A stretch of DNA of 64,000 nt, from the NCBI GenBank assembly GCA_017619585.1, contig JAFZSA010000032.1, positions 1 through 64,000 of the forward strand, read 5' to 3'. Within the stretch, counting starts at the first letter, position 1, and each line of letters opens with the position of its first letter. The notes under the pieces were generated by a model, which saw only the letters and a program-made list of their open reading frames with translations, ran no database searches and was not told the origin of the DNA. The position numbers and the translations under genes were made by a program. Shown piece by piece: positions 15,678 to 25,573 of the stretch. The DNA comes from Bacteroidaceae bacterium. Its GTDB lineage: Bacteria > Bacteroidota > Bacteroidia > Bacteroidales > Bacteroidaceae.

Positions 15678-17468
15678 CTATTCCTGAGGAACAGTCTGCA
15701 GGCAAAGTTCATCTAACTGGCTCTGATCCAAGAAGCCGGGAGCATCCAACATAACATCACGTCCGCTATTGTTCTTGGGGAAGGCAATGCAGTCACGAAT
15801 ACTGTCGAGACCGGCAAACAGACTTACGAAACGGTCCAAGCCATAAGCCAGACCTCCGTGTGGGGGTGCACCGTACTTGAAGGCATTCATCAGGAAGCCG
15901 AACTTCTGCTGTGCCTGCTCGGGTGTGAAGCCCAGAATCTCGAATATCTTCTGCTGTGTCTTAGCATCATGGATACGGATGCTACCACCACCAACTTCTA
16001 CACCATTGATAACCATATCGTATGCATTGGCACGAACGCTGGCAGGATCAGTATCCAAGAGAGGAATATCCTCGGGCTTGGGAGAAGTGAACGGATGGTG
16101 CATAGCCATCAGACGCTGCTCCTCGTCGCTCCACTCGTACATAGGGAAGTCAATAACCCAGAGACATGAGTACTTGTTCTTGTCTCTAAGCCCCATACGA
16201 GTACCCATCTCAAGACGAAGCTCACAGAGCTGCTTACGTACCTTCATAGCGTCATCACCGCAGAGGATGAGAATCAGATCACCGGGCTTGGCATTCATCT
16301 TCTGCTTCAGCACCTCTAACGTCTCAGGTGTATAGAACTTGTCAACAGAGCTCTTTACGCTGCCATCCTCACCAACGCGGGCATAAACAAGACCCTTGGC
16401 ACCAATCTGAGGACGCTTGACAAAGTCTGTCAGCTGATCAATCTGCTTACGTGTATAAACTGCCTGACCCTCGGCACAGATAGCACCAATATACTTGGCA
16501 TCATCAAATACGCCGAATCCTGCAGGGAATATACTCTCTACCAACTCACGTGATGCGTTATCAGGCTGGCAGTTCTTCAGCTCGACGAACTCCATACCAA
16601 AGCGGGTATCGGGCTTATCGCTACCATAATACTTCATGGCATCAGCCCATGTCATACGAGGCAACTTGGGAATATCAATGCCCTTGATGGTCTTGAAGAG
16701 GTGACGGCTCATACCCTCGAACATCTGCAGGATATCCTCCTGTTCAACGAAAGACATCTCGCAGTCTATCTGAGTAAACTCAGGCTGACGGTCGGCACGC
16801 AGGTCCTCATCACGGAAACACTTCACAATCTGGAAGTAACGGTCCATACCAGCTACCATCAAGAGCTGCTTCAATGTCTGAGGACTCTGGGGAAGTGCAT
16901 AGAACTGACCGGGATTCATACGACTGGGAACAACGAAGTCGCGAGCGCCCTCAGGAGTACTGTTCACAAGAACAGGTGTCTCAATCTCAAGGAAGCCCTG
17001 CTCGTCGAGATAACGACGAACCTCGAAGGCGAACTTATGACGCAGCTCCAGGTTCTGACGTACTACAGGACGACGGAGGTCAAGATAACGGTACTTCATA
17101 CGAAGGTCGTCGCCACCATCAGAATTCTCCTCGATAGTGAAGGGAGGTGTAGCACTCTCGTTAAGAATATTCAGTTCCTCAACCAGAATCTCAATCTCGC
17201 CCGTTGGGATATTCTTGTTCTTGGAATAACGCTCAGCAACAACACCTGTTGCCTGAAGCACGAACTCACGTCCCAGCTTACCGGCCAACTGACGCAGCTC
17301 TTCAGGAGCATCCTCAGTGAAAGCCAGCTGAGTAATACCATAACGGTCTCTGAGGTCGACGAAAGTAAGAGCTCCCAGATTGTGTACACTCTGTACCCAA
17401 CCTGCCAGCGTTACCTTCTCGCCTACATTGGTGAGACGAAGCTCACCACAAGTTTTAGTTCTATACAT
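15678..17468 (-). CDS. aspS: Aspartyl-tRNA synthetase
   Basis: This 596-residue class II synthetase charges tRNA-Asp. It has the N-terminal anticodon-binding OB fold ('[24 protein letters not shown]'), motif 1-2 segments ('YRYLDLRR', '[23 protein letters not shown]'), the bacterial GAD insertion (about residues 290-420) and motif 3 ('[16 protein letters not shown]'). Length and the GAD domain mark the bacterial type. Two tRNA-Lys genes lie directly upstream on the same strand. It is convergent with rng across a shared terminator. Confidence 0.98.
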   Translation of the reverse strand: MYRTKTCGELRLTNVGEKVTLAGWVQSVHNLGALTFVDLRDRYGITQLAFTEDAPEELRQLAGKLGREFVLQATGVVAERYSKNKNIPTGEIEILVEELNILNESATPPFTIEENSDGGDDLRMKYRYLDLRRPVVRQNLELRHKFAFEVRRYLDEQGFLEIETPVLVNSTPEGARDFVVPSRMNPGQFYALPQSPQTLKQLLMVAGMDRYFQIVKCFRDEDLRADRQPEFTQIDCEMSFVEQEDILQMFEGMSRHLFKTIKGIDIPKLPRMTWADAMKYYGSDKPDTRFGMEFVELKNCQPDNASRELVESIFPAGFGVFDDAKYIGAICAEGQAVYTRKQIDQLTDFVKRPQIGAKGLVYARVGEDGSVKSSVDKFYTPETLEVLKQKMNAKPGDLILILCGDDAMKVRKQLCELRLEMGTRMGLRDKNKYSCLWVIDFPMYEWSDEEQRLMAMHHPFTSPKPEDIPLLDTDPASVRANAYDMVINGVEVGGGSIRIHDAKTQQKIFEILGFTPEQAQQKFGFLMNAFKYGAPPHGGLAYGLDRFVSLFAGLDSIRDCIAFPKNNSGRDVMLDAPGFLDQSQLDELCLQTVPQE

Positions 17469-17539
17469 TATATAATATATTTATTCAATCTTCAACAAAT
17501 AAAAAAAGGATGAACTCTAAAGTCCATCCTTCTTCTCTG

Positions 17540-17612
17540 TACGCCCTCAGGGGCTCGAACCCTGGACCCATTGATTAAGAGTCAATTGCTCTACCAACTG
17601 AGCTAAGGACGC
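17540..17612 (-). tRNA. tRNA-Lys (CTT), copy 1
   Basis: On the minus strand the acceptor GCGTCCT pairs with AGGGCGT, the D arm is GCTCAGTTGGTAGAGC, the anticodon stem-loop is ATTGA-CTCTTAA-TCAAT (anticodon CTT), and the T arm is CAGGG-TTCGAGC-CCCTG. The discriminator base is A; CCA is not encoded. Confidence 0.96.
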
Positions 17613-17643
17613 ATTAAAAACGGAACATCTCTTTTGCTCTTTG

Positions 17644-17716
17644 TACGCCCTCAGGGGCTCGAACCCTGGACCCATTGATTAAGAGTCAATTGCTCTACCA
17701 ACTGAGCTAAGGACGC
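17644..17716 (-). tRNA. tRNA-Lys (CTT), copy 2
   Basis: All 73 bases are identical to the copy at 17540-17612; 31 bases separate the two. Same anticodon CTT and arms. Confidence 0.96.
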
Positions 17717-17792
17717 GTATGTTTCGTTTTTGCGAGTGCAAAGGTACGGACTTTTGCCGAATTGAGCAAATCTTTCCCCTACTTTTTTTCTT

Positions 17793-18599
17793 TTATATCT
17801 TTAATTCGTACAATTCAGACGGTGATTTCCTCTTTAGGATGTCCAATTCAAAGTCAACTCCGGGTATAATCCCAAAACTTCTGAGCAATCCCTCGACAGT
17901 CTTGCGTGCCAGTTCAGGATGATTATTCTCTTCGCTAAGATGACACAACCATACATGTTTCAGGATAGGAGTAGCATGCTCGGCTATCAGCCTTGCAGAT
18001 TCCTTGTTACAGAGATGTCCCCTTTCACCACGGATTCTGCCCTTCAGATAAGCAGGGTAGGTTCCCATCATCAGCATATCCTCGTCATGATTAGCTTCCA
18101 GGACAAGATAGTTTGCCATGGACACCTGCTCCTCCATAATACTGGTAACATGACCGGCATCTGTAATCAGACAGAAAGTAACACCATCTGCCTGAACCCT
18201 GTAACCGACACAGTCACTACTGTCATGAGGAACATCAAAGGGGGTTATAACCATGTCACCCAACTGCAGGGAGACATCTTTCTGAACTATCCTGATGTGC
18301 TCAGCTGTAAGCTTGCTGGTCATGCAGTAGTTAGAGTTGATACCTGCATGAACCTTCTCGGTTGCGTACACCAGTTTACCATATTCGTTGGCCAGATTAC
18401 CTACCGCCTTGATATGATCAGCGTGATCATGAGTCACAAAGACGGCATCTATCTGTTCAATCTCTATATCATAAGTTTTCAGGGTTCTCTTCAAAACCCT
18501 GATACCTATTCCAGCATCTATGAGAATGCTTGTATTTCCTGTGGTCAAATAATAGCAATTGCCACTGCTACCCGACCCCAAAGAGAGAAATTTGAGCAT
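17793..18599 (-). CDS. MBL-fold metallo-hydrolase, WalJ/YycJ type
   Basis: This 268-residue protein starts 'MLKFLSLGSGSSGNCYYL', the signature of the YycJ/WalJ subgroup. The metal-binding motif is T56-H-D-H-A-D-H62, with further ligands in 'DVPHDSSDCVGYR' and 'ITDAGHV'. Members are predicted nucleases or hydrolases linked to cell-wall or DNA-repair functions; the substrate is not known. A -7 box (TAAATTTG on the minus strand, 18619-18626) precedes it. Confidence 0.9.
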   Translation of the reverse strand: MLKFLSLGSGSSGNCYYLTTGNTSILIDAGIGIRVLKRTLKTYDIEIEQIDAVFVTHDHADHIKAVGNLANEYGKLVYATEKVHAGINSNYCMTSKLTAEHIRIVQKDVSLQLGDMVITPFDVPHDSSDCVGYRVQADGVTFCLITDAGHVTSIMEEQVSMANYLVLEANHDEDMLMMGTYPAYLKGRIRGERGHLCNKESARLIAEHATPILKHVWLCHLSEENNHPELARKTVEGLLRSFGIIPGVDFELDILKRKSPSELYELKI

Positions 18600-18688
18600 A
18601 TTTAATTAATTTTACTTGCAAATTTACGCCATTTATAGAATAATTACAAATTTTTCTATAGTTTTGTGTCAAATAATTTGAATGAAGA

Positions 18689-19102
18689 ATGAGAATATCA
18701 CATCTAATCACTCTTGCAGCCTTTTGCTTTTCTGCCTATGTTTTCAGCTCATGTTCCGAGAACAACCCAAAGGCCGTAAAAACAGGCACAGATTTTCTGG
18801 AGAATCTGTACACATGCAACTTCAAGGCCTGCGATGCCCTATGTACAGAAAACGGACGGGAAGAAGTCCGCTGGTTTGCCTCGAACCTGACCGAAGACGA
18901 TCTGGCAATCATATCACCAGAGATTGAGATTGAAGCAAAAGACTGCGAGGCAACAGACACGTCCGCCTCTGTTGTCTATAACGCAAAAAATGTAATTGTC
19001 TGTGATTCCCTGGAGACAAAAGGACACCTTGGGGACCGCACACTGACTGTTAACCTCAAGAACATAAAAGGCACTTGGAAGGTTGACAGATTAGAATGGT
19101 AA
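18689..19102 (+). CDS. Small lipoprotein, DUF4878/NTF2-like
   Basis: This 137-residue protein has a signal sequence with a lipobox-like Cys ('AYVFSSC'). The rest ('KTGTDFLENLYTCNFKACDALCT...V.LKNIKGTWKVDRLEW') resembles small NTF2-like lipoproteins such as DUF4878 members, which end in a 'W.V' strand. Function is unknown. Its -7 box is TAGTTTTG at 18659-18666. The 3' end overlaps the convergent BamA-like gene by 12 bases. Confidence 0.75.
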   Translation: MRISHLITLAAFCFSAYVFSSCSENNPKAVKTGTDFLENLYTCNFKACDALCTENGREEVRWFASNLTEDDLAIISPEIEIEAKDCEATDTSASVVYNAKNVIVCDSLETKGHLGDRTLTVNLKNIKGTWKVDRLEW

Positions 19103-21343
19103 TCCCACAGCAAAGTGGAAAGAGAAATCCCTCTTGAAATTAGGATGGATAATAGGATAATGGCGGCTATCCTCGTAAGCTGGATGGATTGCCTTCATAC
19201 CACCGTCTAAACGTAATATAAAATAATTGAAATTAAGACGGAGACCCAATCCGTAGGCAACGGCTATCTGACGCCAGAAAGTATCAAAGCGGAACTGGCC
19301 TCCCGGCTGATCCTCATAATCACGTAAAGTCCAGATATTACCGGCATCCACAAAGACTGCACCATCGAATTTCCAGAAAAGATGGGTACGATATTCAACA
19401 TTCATATCCAGTTTCATATCACCCGTCTGGTTGATAAAGTCTATCTTACCGTCGTTACCCAAGAATGAACCTGGTCCCAATTCACGAACACTCCAACCCC
19501 TGACGCTATTGGCACCACCACTGAAATAACGTTTCTCGTACGGCAATATAGTGGAATTACCATACGGATACGCAATGCCTAAGCCAAAATGCAATGCCAA
19601 GGAGTTTGCCTTATTAATAACGAAGCTCTTGGAGAAGTCAAAATCGCCTTTCACATACTGGGCATAAGCATTCTTGAACAAAGTGTACTGTCCGTCTTCA
19701 TTCCTTTGAGCCTTGCTGGCAGAAGAGATACCATACAAGAGATTACCTGCCGTCTCTATGCTGGCACGTATAATATACGCATTGGTACCATAGTTCTTGG
19801 AAGTGGAATTCAAGGACTGTGAACTATAGAAGAAGCTGTATCCCCACTTAACGATAAAGAGGTTCTCGTAATTATACCTGAGAATGGCATTACGACTTTC
19901 CGGGTTCTCGAGGTAATTATCTTTGAACGTATCACTAATCCAAGGCATAAAGACATAGTTGATATCCAGCATGTCTATCCTATGCTGCATCCTTCTGGCA
20001 GCCATGGTCCACTTGTAACGCCATGATGTGGTAAGAACACGGCGATGGAACTCTGGTCTGTCCTGCGAATCGAACATAAAAGCCAACTCGCTGGTTGCAA
20101 GAGAACGCTTGCGGAAAGACTGGCGCAGGAAGGGGCAAAGGAAATCAGGAAAGGTAATACCAGACTCGAAACTATACTCGATGAAATTCTGGTCGTTATA
20201 GCCACGAAGTCCTTTTATGGCTTCAAAAGCGCCACGAGCCTTCAGATTAAGAAGTTCAGATCCACGGAAGAGATTCCTGTTCTGGTATGAGACTGCAACA
20301 GCCATACCCAAATCGCCAGCTGAGTTTGTTCCCTCTAATTCAACATTAAAAGAATTTCTCTTACTGGGAGTAACAGATATCAGAGCATCCAGCTTAGTAC
20401 TATCCTGCGAATTCTCTGTCAGACTGACACGTCCGCTCTGCACAGCCCCCAACCTGTTCAATCTGGAATAAGTGCCCTGCACATCCTGTTCGCGATAGAG
20501 GTTACCCTCTGCCAGTTCGTTCGCCCTGGCTATAACCTTGGGACGGACAAACGGTTTATTGTGAGAGACAGGTATATCATAGGTGACTTTACCTATCTGA
20601 TAACATGGATGTGGAGTTTCAACTACAGACTTTCCTGCAGAATACTCGCGCAAAGTCATTTTCAAATCAACCTGATGATTGCCAATGGTTGTATCAGCCT
20701 CGAAACGGATATAATCCTTATTGAACTTGTAATAGCCTCTGTTCTGCAGATACGTATTCAAACGGCTCCTTTCTGCATCCAACACATTAAGGTCAAAGTT
20801 CATATTATCCTGCAACGACCATGCATAATCGTCGTCTGTAAGCTGACTGGCTATGGCAGTATCCCTGATCTCCTTCTCAACAGTCTTAACCTTATACCTC
20901 TGATGGGGCATCACATAATACCTTACTCCTATGCGATTTCCCTTCGGAACCTCCAGCAAATCCACCTCGGCATTCAGATAACCCATATTCTGAACGGCAT
21001 TCTGAATGTTGAGACGCGTCTTCTGTGCCAACACAGAATCATATATGACAGGAGGCTCACCCAGTCTTCTCAGGAATCGGTTAAAACGCTTGGTACTATC
21101 TCTACCGGAAAGGCAATAGATATGCAAAGGTACCTTGGCTAACGAGAACCACTTGCTATTGGGATGCTGAACAACGTACCCCGTCAAAGGAGCCGTCTTG
21201 AGTTCACTTTTGTCTGAACGGATAGAGACCTGGTCAAGCATATGCTCATCCTCGGGGATGAAACGATTAACGCTACAACCCGTAAAAGAAAGGGAGACAA
21301 GCAGGCTAAAGCACGCAAATATTATCCTACAAAAGCAATTCAT
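19091..21343 (-). CDS. BamA/TamA family outer membrane protein
   Basis: This 750-residue protein has an N-terminal lipobox-like signal (SFTGC), POTRA-like repeats in the first half ('IQNAVQNMGYLNAEVDLLEV', 'RSRLNTYLQNRGYYKF', 'YSRLNRLGAVQSGRVSL') and a C-terminal 16-strand barrel region. 'RYFSGGANSVRGWSVRELGPG' is the conserved lid-loop motif (RGW near residue 620) of the surface-antigen family, and the last residue is Phe ('AVGLPF'), as expected of a barrel C-terminus. It should help insert or export outer-membrane proteins. It is divergent from the SpoU-type gene with a 63-base gap. Confidence 0.9.
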   Translation of the reverse strand: MNCFCRIIFACFSLLVSLSFTGCSVNRFIPEDEHMLDQVSIRSDKSELKTAPLTGYVVQHPNSKWFSLAKVPLHIYCLSGRDSTKRFNRFLRRLGEPPVIYDSVLAQKTRLNIQNAVQNMGYLNAEVDLLEVPKGNRIGVRYYVMPHQRYKVKTVEKEIRDTAIASQLTDDDYAWSLQDNMNFDLNVLDAERSRLNTYLQNRGYYKFNKDYIRFEADTTIGNHQVDLKMTLREYSAGKSVVETPHPCYQIGKVTYDIPVSHNKPFVRPKVIARANELAEGNLYREQDVQGTYSRLNRLGAVQSGRVSLTENSQDSTKLDALISVTPSKRNSFNVELEGTNSAGDLGMAVAVSYQNRNLFRGSELLNLKARGAFEAIKGLRGYNDQNFIEYSFESGITFPDFLCPFLRQSFRKRSLATSELAFMFDSQDRPEFHRRVLTTSWRYKWTMAARRMQHRIDMLDINYVFMPWISDTFKDNYLENPESRNAILRYNYENLFIVKWGYSFFYSSQSLNSTSKNYGTNAYIIRASIETAGNLLYGISSASKAQRNEDGQYTLFKNAYAQYVKGDFDFSKSFVINKANSLALHFGLGIAYPYGNSTILPYEKRYFSGGANSVRGWSVRELGPGSFLGNDGKIDFINQTGDMKLDMNVEYRTHLFWKFDGAVFVDAGNIWTLRDYEDQPGGQFRFDTFWRQIAVAYGLGLRLNFNYFILRLDGGMKAIHPAYEDSRHYPIIHPNFKRDFSFHFAVGLPF

Positions 21344-21377
21344 TCGACAAAGGTAGGTATATTTTGGTAAAATTCAT

Positions 21378-21385
21378 TAACTTTG
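21378..21385 (+). promoter_or_regulatory. Promoter -7 box for the SpoU-type gene
   Basis: TAACTTTG fits the consensus; ATG 21407 follows 21 bases later. Confidence 0.7.
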
Positions 21386-21406
21386 TATCGAAAAATTGCT
21401 GCATTT

Positions 21407-22168
21407 ATGATAACCAAGGCAAGAATCAAATTAATAAAGTCGTTAGAGCAACGCAAAAAGAGGAACATACACCAGCTTTTTGTTGCGGAAGGCCCCAAAC
21501 TGGTAGAGGAACTACTGGCAACCATGCAACCCTCTTACATAGCTGCAACGCAAGAATGGTGGGACAAGAACAAGAGCCTCATAAGGTCTGCCTGCGAAGC
21601 AGACACCATAACCCCAGAGGAGCTACAGAAAACCAGCCTGCTACAAACACCACAACAGGTAATAGCCCTCTTCCCTATCCCACAGCACAAGTTCTGCCAT
21701 GAGATTGCCCAACACGAACTATGCCTGGCCTTAGACGGAGTTCAGGACCCCGGGAATATGGGTACCATACTGAGGATTGCCGACTGGTTTGGCATCCATA
21801 ATGTAATATGTTCAGAAGATACCGTAGATATCTATAACCCCAAAGCCGTACAAGCCACAATGGGTGCCTTGGCACGCGTAAAGGTTCATTACACAAACCT
21901 GAACGAGCTATTCCGACAAGGCAACACACCCATCTACGGCACATTGCTGGACGGAAAGAATATCTACGAGCAGGAACTGGGCCAGAACGGCTACATTGTA
22001 ATGGGCAACGAGGGGAAAGGTCTTTCCCCTGCCATCAGGGAACTTGTTACACAGAAGCTCTACATCCCCAACTATCCCATAGGAGCCAAGACAACAGAAA
22101 GCCTGAACGTGGCCATTGCCACCAGCATAGTCTGCTCTGAATTCAGGAGAAGAGCAAATACGAAATAA
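21407..22168 (+). CDS. RNA 2'-O-methyltransferase, TrmH/SpoU family
   Basis: This 253-residue SPOUT enzyme methylates ribose in tRNA or rRNA. The N-terminal substrate-binding part has 'KSLEQRKKRNIHQLFVAEGPKLVEE', typical of rRNA-type members. The knot motifs are 'LDGVQDPGNMGTILRIADWFG' (motif 1), 'VMGNEGKGLSP' (motif 2) and 'IPNYPIGAKTTESLNVAIATSI' (motif 3, with an extended loop). The exact RNA target cannot be read. I chose ATG 21407 because it directly follows the -7 box. Confidence 0.92.
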   Translation: MITKARIKLIKSLEQRKKRNIHQLFVAEGPKLVEELLATMQPSYIAATQEWWDKNKSLIRSACEADTITPEELQKTSLLQTPQQVIALFPIPQHKFCHEIAQHELCLALDGVQDPGNMGTILRIADWFGIHNVICSEDTVDIYNPKAVQATMGALARVKVHYTNLNELFRQGNTPIYGTLLDGKNIYEQELGQNGYIVMGNEGKGLSPAIRELVTQKLYIPNYPIGAKTTESLNVAIATSIVCSEFRRRANTK

Positions 22169-22170
22169 AA

Positions 22171-22199
22171 AAGAGGCAACTTTTCGGTTGCCTCTTTCT
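22171..22199. terminator. Terminator
   Basis: AAGAGGCAAC (22171-22180) pairs with GTTGCCTCTT (22187-22196), loop TTTTCG. The preceding A-run makes it usable by the convergent gene at 22233 too. Confidence 0.88.
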
Positions 22200-22232
22200 A
22201 TTTGTCCGACTGCTACGGACTGATGTTATACC

Positions 22233-23015
22233 TTATTCTTCTTCCAGGGGGAAGCCTTCTTCATCCTCAGCCTTTACCTCAGCCTCTTCTGAATAACTGC
22301 TGTAGAAGGTATCGTCAGAATCTTCGGAGTCATCATCATCCATATTGTCCTCATTCTCCTCATTTTCTTCATCATAGATAGGATTGCCATCCTCATCGTA
22401 CTCCTTACGTGAAGGTTCTATCTTCAATTTCTCTACAGGATCTTTCTTCTTGGCAAAGATAGCCTCAATCCAAGTACCCTTTACAATCTCAAGCACATCA
22501 TAACCCTGAGCAACCTTCTTCTCGAGTGTACCGCCTGGGGCATGAATACGACTTGCAGGCAACTGAGTGGTACTGATGTCAAAGCCGCTCTCGATAATAT
22601 CCTTCAGCGCAAGAGAAATAGAATCCCAACCACCACCAAAATTCTTGTCGATGAGATCAAGCAAGACTGGAGCAGAGATGTGCTTTACATTCTCATAACT
22701 GAGGTCGGTAACACGGGTGATTGTCTTCCTGCGAATAGCCACACAACCCTTGCCTTCCTTGCAATGATGGAACCTAACCCAATTCAAATTGTTGTATTTG
22801 GCAACTTCACGCTCATCCTCCTCGTTGAAATGGACAACCTCAAAAGCCAGACGGATTACGTTCAAGAGCTTCTCCTCAACAATAGAAAAATCCTCCTCCT
22901 GACGTTCCTTCTCCCACATAGCGCCTATCTGCTCGGCAGAGAGAGACCAGATATTAGATGAATTCAGGTCCTGAACTGACTCAATAGAAAAATTTATAGC
23001 TTTATCTTCTTTCAT
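22233..23015 (-). CDS. Hypothetical cytoplasmic protein with acidic tail
   Basis: This 260-residue protein matches no family I recognise. The first two thirds look globular ('VRFHHCKEGKGCVAIRRKTITRV', 'DLIDKNFGGGWDSISLALKDIIESGF'). The last 55 residues are almost entirely Asp, Glu, Ser and Asn ('EENEENEDNMDDDDSEDSDD'), probably disordered. No signal peptide is seen. A -7 box (TAACTTTG on the minus strand, 23044-23051) lies about 30 bases upstream. Confidence 0.8.
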   Translation of the reverse strand: MKEDKAINFSIESVQDLNSSNIWSLSAEQIGAMWEKERQEEDFSIVEEKLLNVIRLAFEVVHFNEEDEREVAKYNNLNWVRFHHCKEGKGCVAIRRKTITRVTDLSYENVKHISAPVLLDLIDKNFGGGWDSISLALKDIIESGFDISTTQLPASRIHAPGGTLEKKVAQGYDVLEIVKGTWIEAIFAKKKDPVEKLKIEPSRKEYDEDGNPIYDEENEENEDNMDDDDSEDSDDTFYSSYSEEAEVKAEDEEGFPLEEE

Positions 23016-23097
23016 AATCTTTAAACTAGTTGTTTTTCGGCGGCAAAGTTACAAAATAAAAGAATACAAAGATGTTAATTAAATATAAATCTGAAAA

Positions 23098-23961
23098 TTA
23101 CAACTCCAGGTCGGCATAATGCGGGTTGTGGTCAGTAAGCTGAGCCTCCTTATGAGTAGGCTCGATATGCGTATGAGAGACCTTGATATTGGGAGTAATA
23201 AAGATGTAATCTATCTTCTCGGCTTTATCTGCAGGGATACGACAGAAATCATGCCACGTAAAAGTAACGCCCGTATTATTCTGCGTCATGTGATAAGCGT
23301 CATTCATCTTGAAGTCACTGGTTATCATAGTTGTATAAGCCTCATCCTGCTCTGTAACATTGAAGTCGCCAGTTACAACAGCAGGATTATCCCCTACAAT
23401 CTCCTGAATCTTACGCATGATAAGCTTGGCACTCTCACGACGGGCAACCTTACCCATATGGTCAAGGTGTGTATTAACAGCCATAAATATCTTGCCTGTC
23501 TTCTTATCCTTCAGCTTCACCCAACTGGCTACACGCTCCAATGCAGCATCCCAACCCTTTGAGCCTACCACATCAGGGGTCTCTGACAGCCAGAAGTTTC
23601 CCTTGCCAAGGGCTTTATATTTATCCTTGCGGAAGAAAACGGGAGTTGCTTCACCCTTTTCCTTTCCATCAGTACGCCCTACACCAACCCAGTCGTACTC
23701 CGGCAGATTCTTACGCAGGTAGTCAAACTGCTCAGCAGTTACCTCTTGCATTCCACAAATATCTATATGATTGTCTAAAAGATATTTGACAACACGTTCC
23801 TTACGCTGATCCCAACCACAGTCTATCTTGTAGTCATCCTTACTGATGCAACGGATATTGAAAGTTGCCCAACGGACATTAACAATACCTTTGTTTGTGG
23901 ACTTCGCGTATGAAAAAATGGAAAGAAAAACGGCAAATGTAATCAACAAAAACTTCTTCAT
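23098..23961 (-). CDS. Secreted endonuclease/exonuclease/phosphatase-fold protein
   Basis: This 287-residue protein has a signal peptide (MKKFLLITFAVFLSIFSYA). The EEP fold motifs are 'ATFNIRC', 'CGMQEV' (metal-binding Glu), 'VNTHLDHMG' (catalytic His), 'VTGDFNVT' (Asp-Asn), 'KIDYIF' and the final 'TDHNPHYADL' (Asp-His). Substrates of secreted relatives include phosphodiesters of nucleic acids or lipids; the choice cannot be made here. The gene stands alone, divergent from the LOG-family gene. Confidence 0.9.
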   Translation of the reverse strand: MKKFLLITFAVFLSIFSYAKSTNKGIVNVRWATFNIRCISKDDYKIDCGWDQRKERVVKYLLDNHIDICGMQEVTAEQFDYLRKNLPEYDWVGVGRTDGKEKGEATPVFFRKDKYKALGKGNFWLSETPDVVGSKGWDAALERVASWVKLKDKKTGKIFMAVNTHLDHMGKVARRESAKLIMRKIQEIVGDNPAVVTGDFNVTEQDEAYTTMITSDFKMNDAYHMTQNNTGVTFTWHDFCRIPADKAEKIDYIFITPNIKVSHTHIEPTHKEAQLTDHNPHYADLEL

Positions 23962-24054
23962 AAAAATAAATCGAATTAGGTTGTTATTCTGTCTAAATCT
24001 GTGTAAAGTTACATTTTTTCAGACAAAAACAGAGCAAATAACCAGTAAAAATTG

Positions 24055-24062
24055 TACTTTTG
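24055..24062 (+). promoter_or_regulatory. Promoter -7 box for the LOG-family gene
   Basis: TACTTTTG fits the consensus, 47 bases before ATG 24110. Confidence 0.6.
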
Positions 24063-24109
24063 TGAGACATTTAATAAAATAAGGTAGGAAACTTACCACA
24101 AAGAAGTTC

Positions 24110-25228
24110 ATGAAAGAATCATACAGGCAGATAAAAGACAATTTACAGCTTGCTCAGACTTTAAGCCAGGAATGCGAGGAGATAAGGCGATGCGCCTTCC
24201 AGAGCCTGAACCTGACAGCAGAAAGCGAGGCTGCCCTTATGCACACATACAAAGACTGCATTTTTATAGGCTGCCAATTGCCAATGGGGTTGAAGAAGAA
24301 GAGCAAAGACTGTCTTTTCCTACCCGATATGGGCGAGACATTCAGATACCGCAACCACCTTTATACCCCAGAGGAACTATACGAAGGATACAGCCCGGCA
24401 GTCAAAGGATCATACGAGACATGTTTCGACGGCCGTGTGTACAAACACTATCTGAAAATGGGCAAGCGCTCAACGGATGCTAAAGAAAACCTGGCCCGTT
24501 CGCTGCATGACCATAGTATCTCTGATTGCCTTCACGACTTCCTCTCCAATTACAACGAGCGCCGGTTGGTAGGTATCATGGGCGGACACAGTCTCTCGCG
24601 TTGCGATGTTGCATACAGACAGGTTGCTTACCTTAGTAAACACCTTACAGAAAAAGGATTCCTGATGATTTCCGGAGGAGGACCAGGCGCTATGGAAGCT
24701 ACTCATCTGGGAGCATGGATGGCTGGACGAAACGAGCTGGAGATGCAGGATGCATTGCATACCATGTCAACAGCACCCATGTACACTGATGAGGGTTGGT
24801 TAGAGACGGCATGGCGTGTACACGACCGCTTCCCACAAAACGAGTTCGTAAGTCTGGGTATTCCCACTTGGCTCTATGGTCACGAACCATCAACTCCATT
24901 AGCCACACATATTGCCAAATACTTTGACAACAGCATACGCGAGGATGGCATCCTGACGATTGCCAAAGGTGGCATCATATACACACCTGGCAGCGCAGGA
25001 ACATTACAGGAAATATTCCAGGAAGCAGTACAGAACCACTATCTGACCTTCGGGTACGCAAGCCCAATGGTATTCCTTGGCACAGAATTCTGGACAAAAG
25101 AAGTACCTGTATGGCCTCTGATGATGGATCTTACAGAAAGGGGAATTTACAAAAATCTGATTCTATCCCTTACAGACAAGAAAGAAGATGTTGAGCATGT
25201 GCTTATGGAACATCTAAAGAAAGGATAG
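24110..25228 (+). CDS. LOG-family (lysine-decarboxylase-like Rossmann) protein
   Basis: This 372-residue protein contains 'GIMGGHSLSR', 'SGGGPGAMEATHLGAWMAG' and 'YTPGSAGTLQEIFQEAVQNHY'. The last block aligns with the PGGxGTxxE motif of LOG phosphoribohydrolases, which release cytokinin-type bases or nucleobases from nucleotides, but the second Gly is replaced by Ser-Ala. At 372 residues it is much longer than classical LOG proteins (about 190-220), with about 140 extra N-terminal residues. The function in this group is not established. Confidence 0.82.
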   Translation: MKESYRQIKDNLQLAQTLSQECEEIRRCAFQSLNLTAESEAALMHTYKDCIFIGCQLPMGLKKKSKDCLFLPDMGETFRYRNHLYTPEELYEGYSPAVKGSYETCFDGRVYKHYLKMGKRSTDAKENLARSLHDHSISDCLHDFLSNYNERRLVGIMGGHSLSRCDVAYRQVAYLSKHLTEKGFLMISGGGPGAMEATHLGAWMAGRNELEMQDALHTMSTAPMYTDEGWLETAWRVHDRFPQNEFVSLGIPTWLYGHEPSTPLATHIAKYFDNSIREDGILTIAKGGIIYTPGSAGTLQEIFQEAVQNHYLTFGYASPMVFLGTEFWTKEVPVWPLMMDLTERGIYKNLILSLTDKKEDVEHVLMEHLKKG

Positions 25229-25242
25229 CAGCCCCACCCCAT

Positions 25243-25261
25243 CCCTCCCCGAAGGAGAGGG
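25243..25261. repeat. Intergenic GC-rich palindrome CCCTCCCC-GAA-GGAGAGGG
   Basis: This palindrome follows CCCCACCCCA. Closely related sequences occur in frame near the ends of three secreted-protein genes (44791, 58318, 62126). It behaves like a dispersed REP-type element. Confidence 0.7.
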
Positions 25262-25334
25262 AGAATGGTTATTGAGTTTAGTTGAGGCCGCTTTACAACA
25301 TTTCGACATTTCGTTATTACGATAATCTTTGCGG

Positions 25335-25380
25335 CCCATATCTTAATTCTCAATGTTCAATGTTCAATTCTCAATTAAAA
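25335..25380. repeat. AT-rich tandem octamers (TCAATGTTCAATGTTCAA)
   Basis: Imperfect TTCAATG / TTCTCAA units fill the gap before the 62-residue gene. Similar runs occur at 26757-26800, 36725-36765 and 56060-56110. Confidence 0.6.
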
Positions 25381-25384
25381 TAAA

Positions 25385-25573
25385 ATGAGCGACGGAAATT
25401 TCAACAGAGCACTACTACCATCAACGCCTATTGCAAGTGGCATAAAGATGGGGAAACAGCAGATGAAGGCTAAGGCCATATCTGCCTTTAAGGATACCAT
25501 AAAAGAAAAGTTCCCCACCCTAACGGATGAGGAACTTCAGGATATTGTAATATCTTTCTCTTCTAAGCTTTAA
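25385..25573 (+). CDS. Conserved small hypothetical protein
   Basis: This 62-residue protein has a hydrophilic N-terminus and a helical C-terminal half ('[36 protein letters not shown]'). No family is recognised. Its stop overlaps the purT stop in convergent orientation by four bases. Codon use is ordinary, and the helical pattern supports a real gene. Confidence 0.6.
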   Translation: MSDGNFNRALLPSTPIASGIKMGKQQMKAKAISAFKDTIKEKFPTLTDEELQDIVISFSSKL

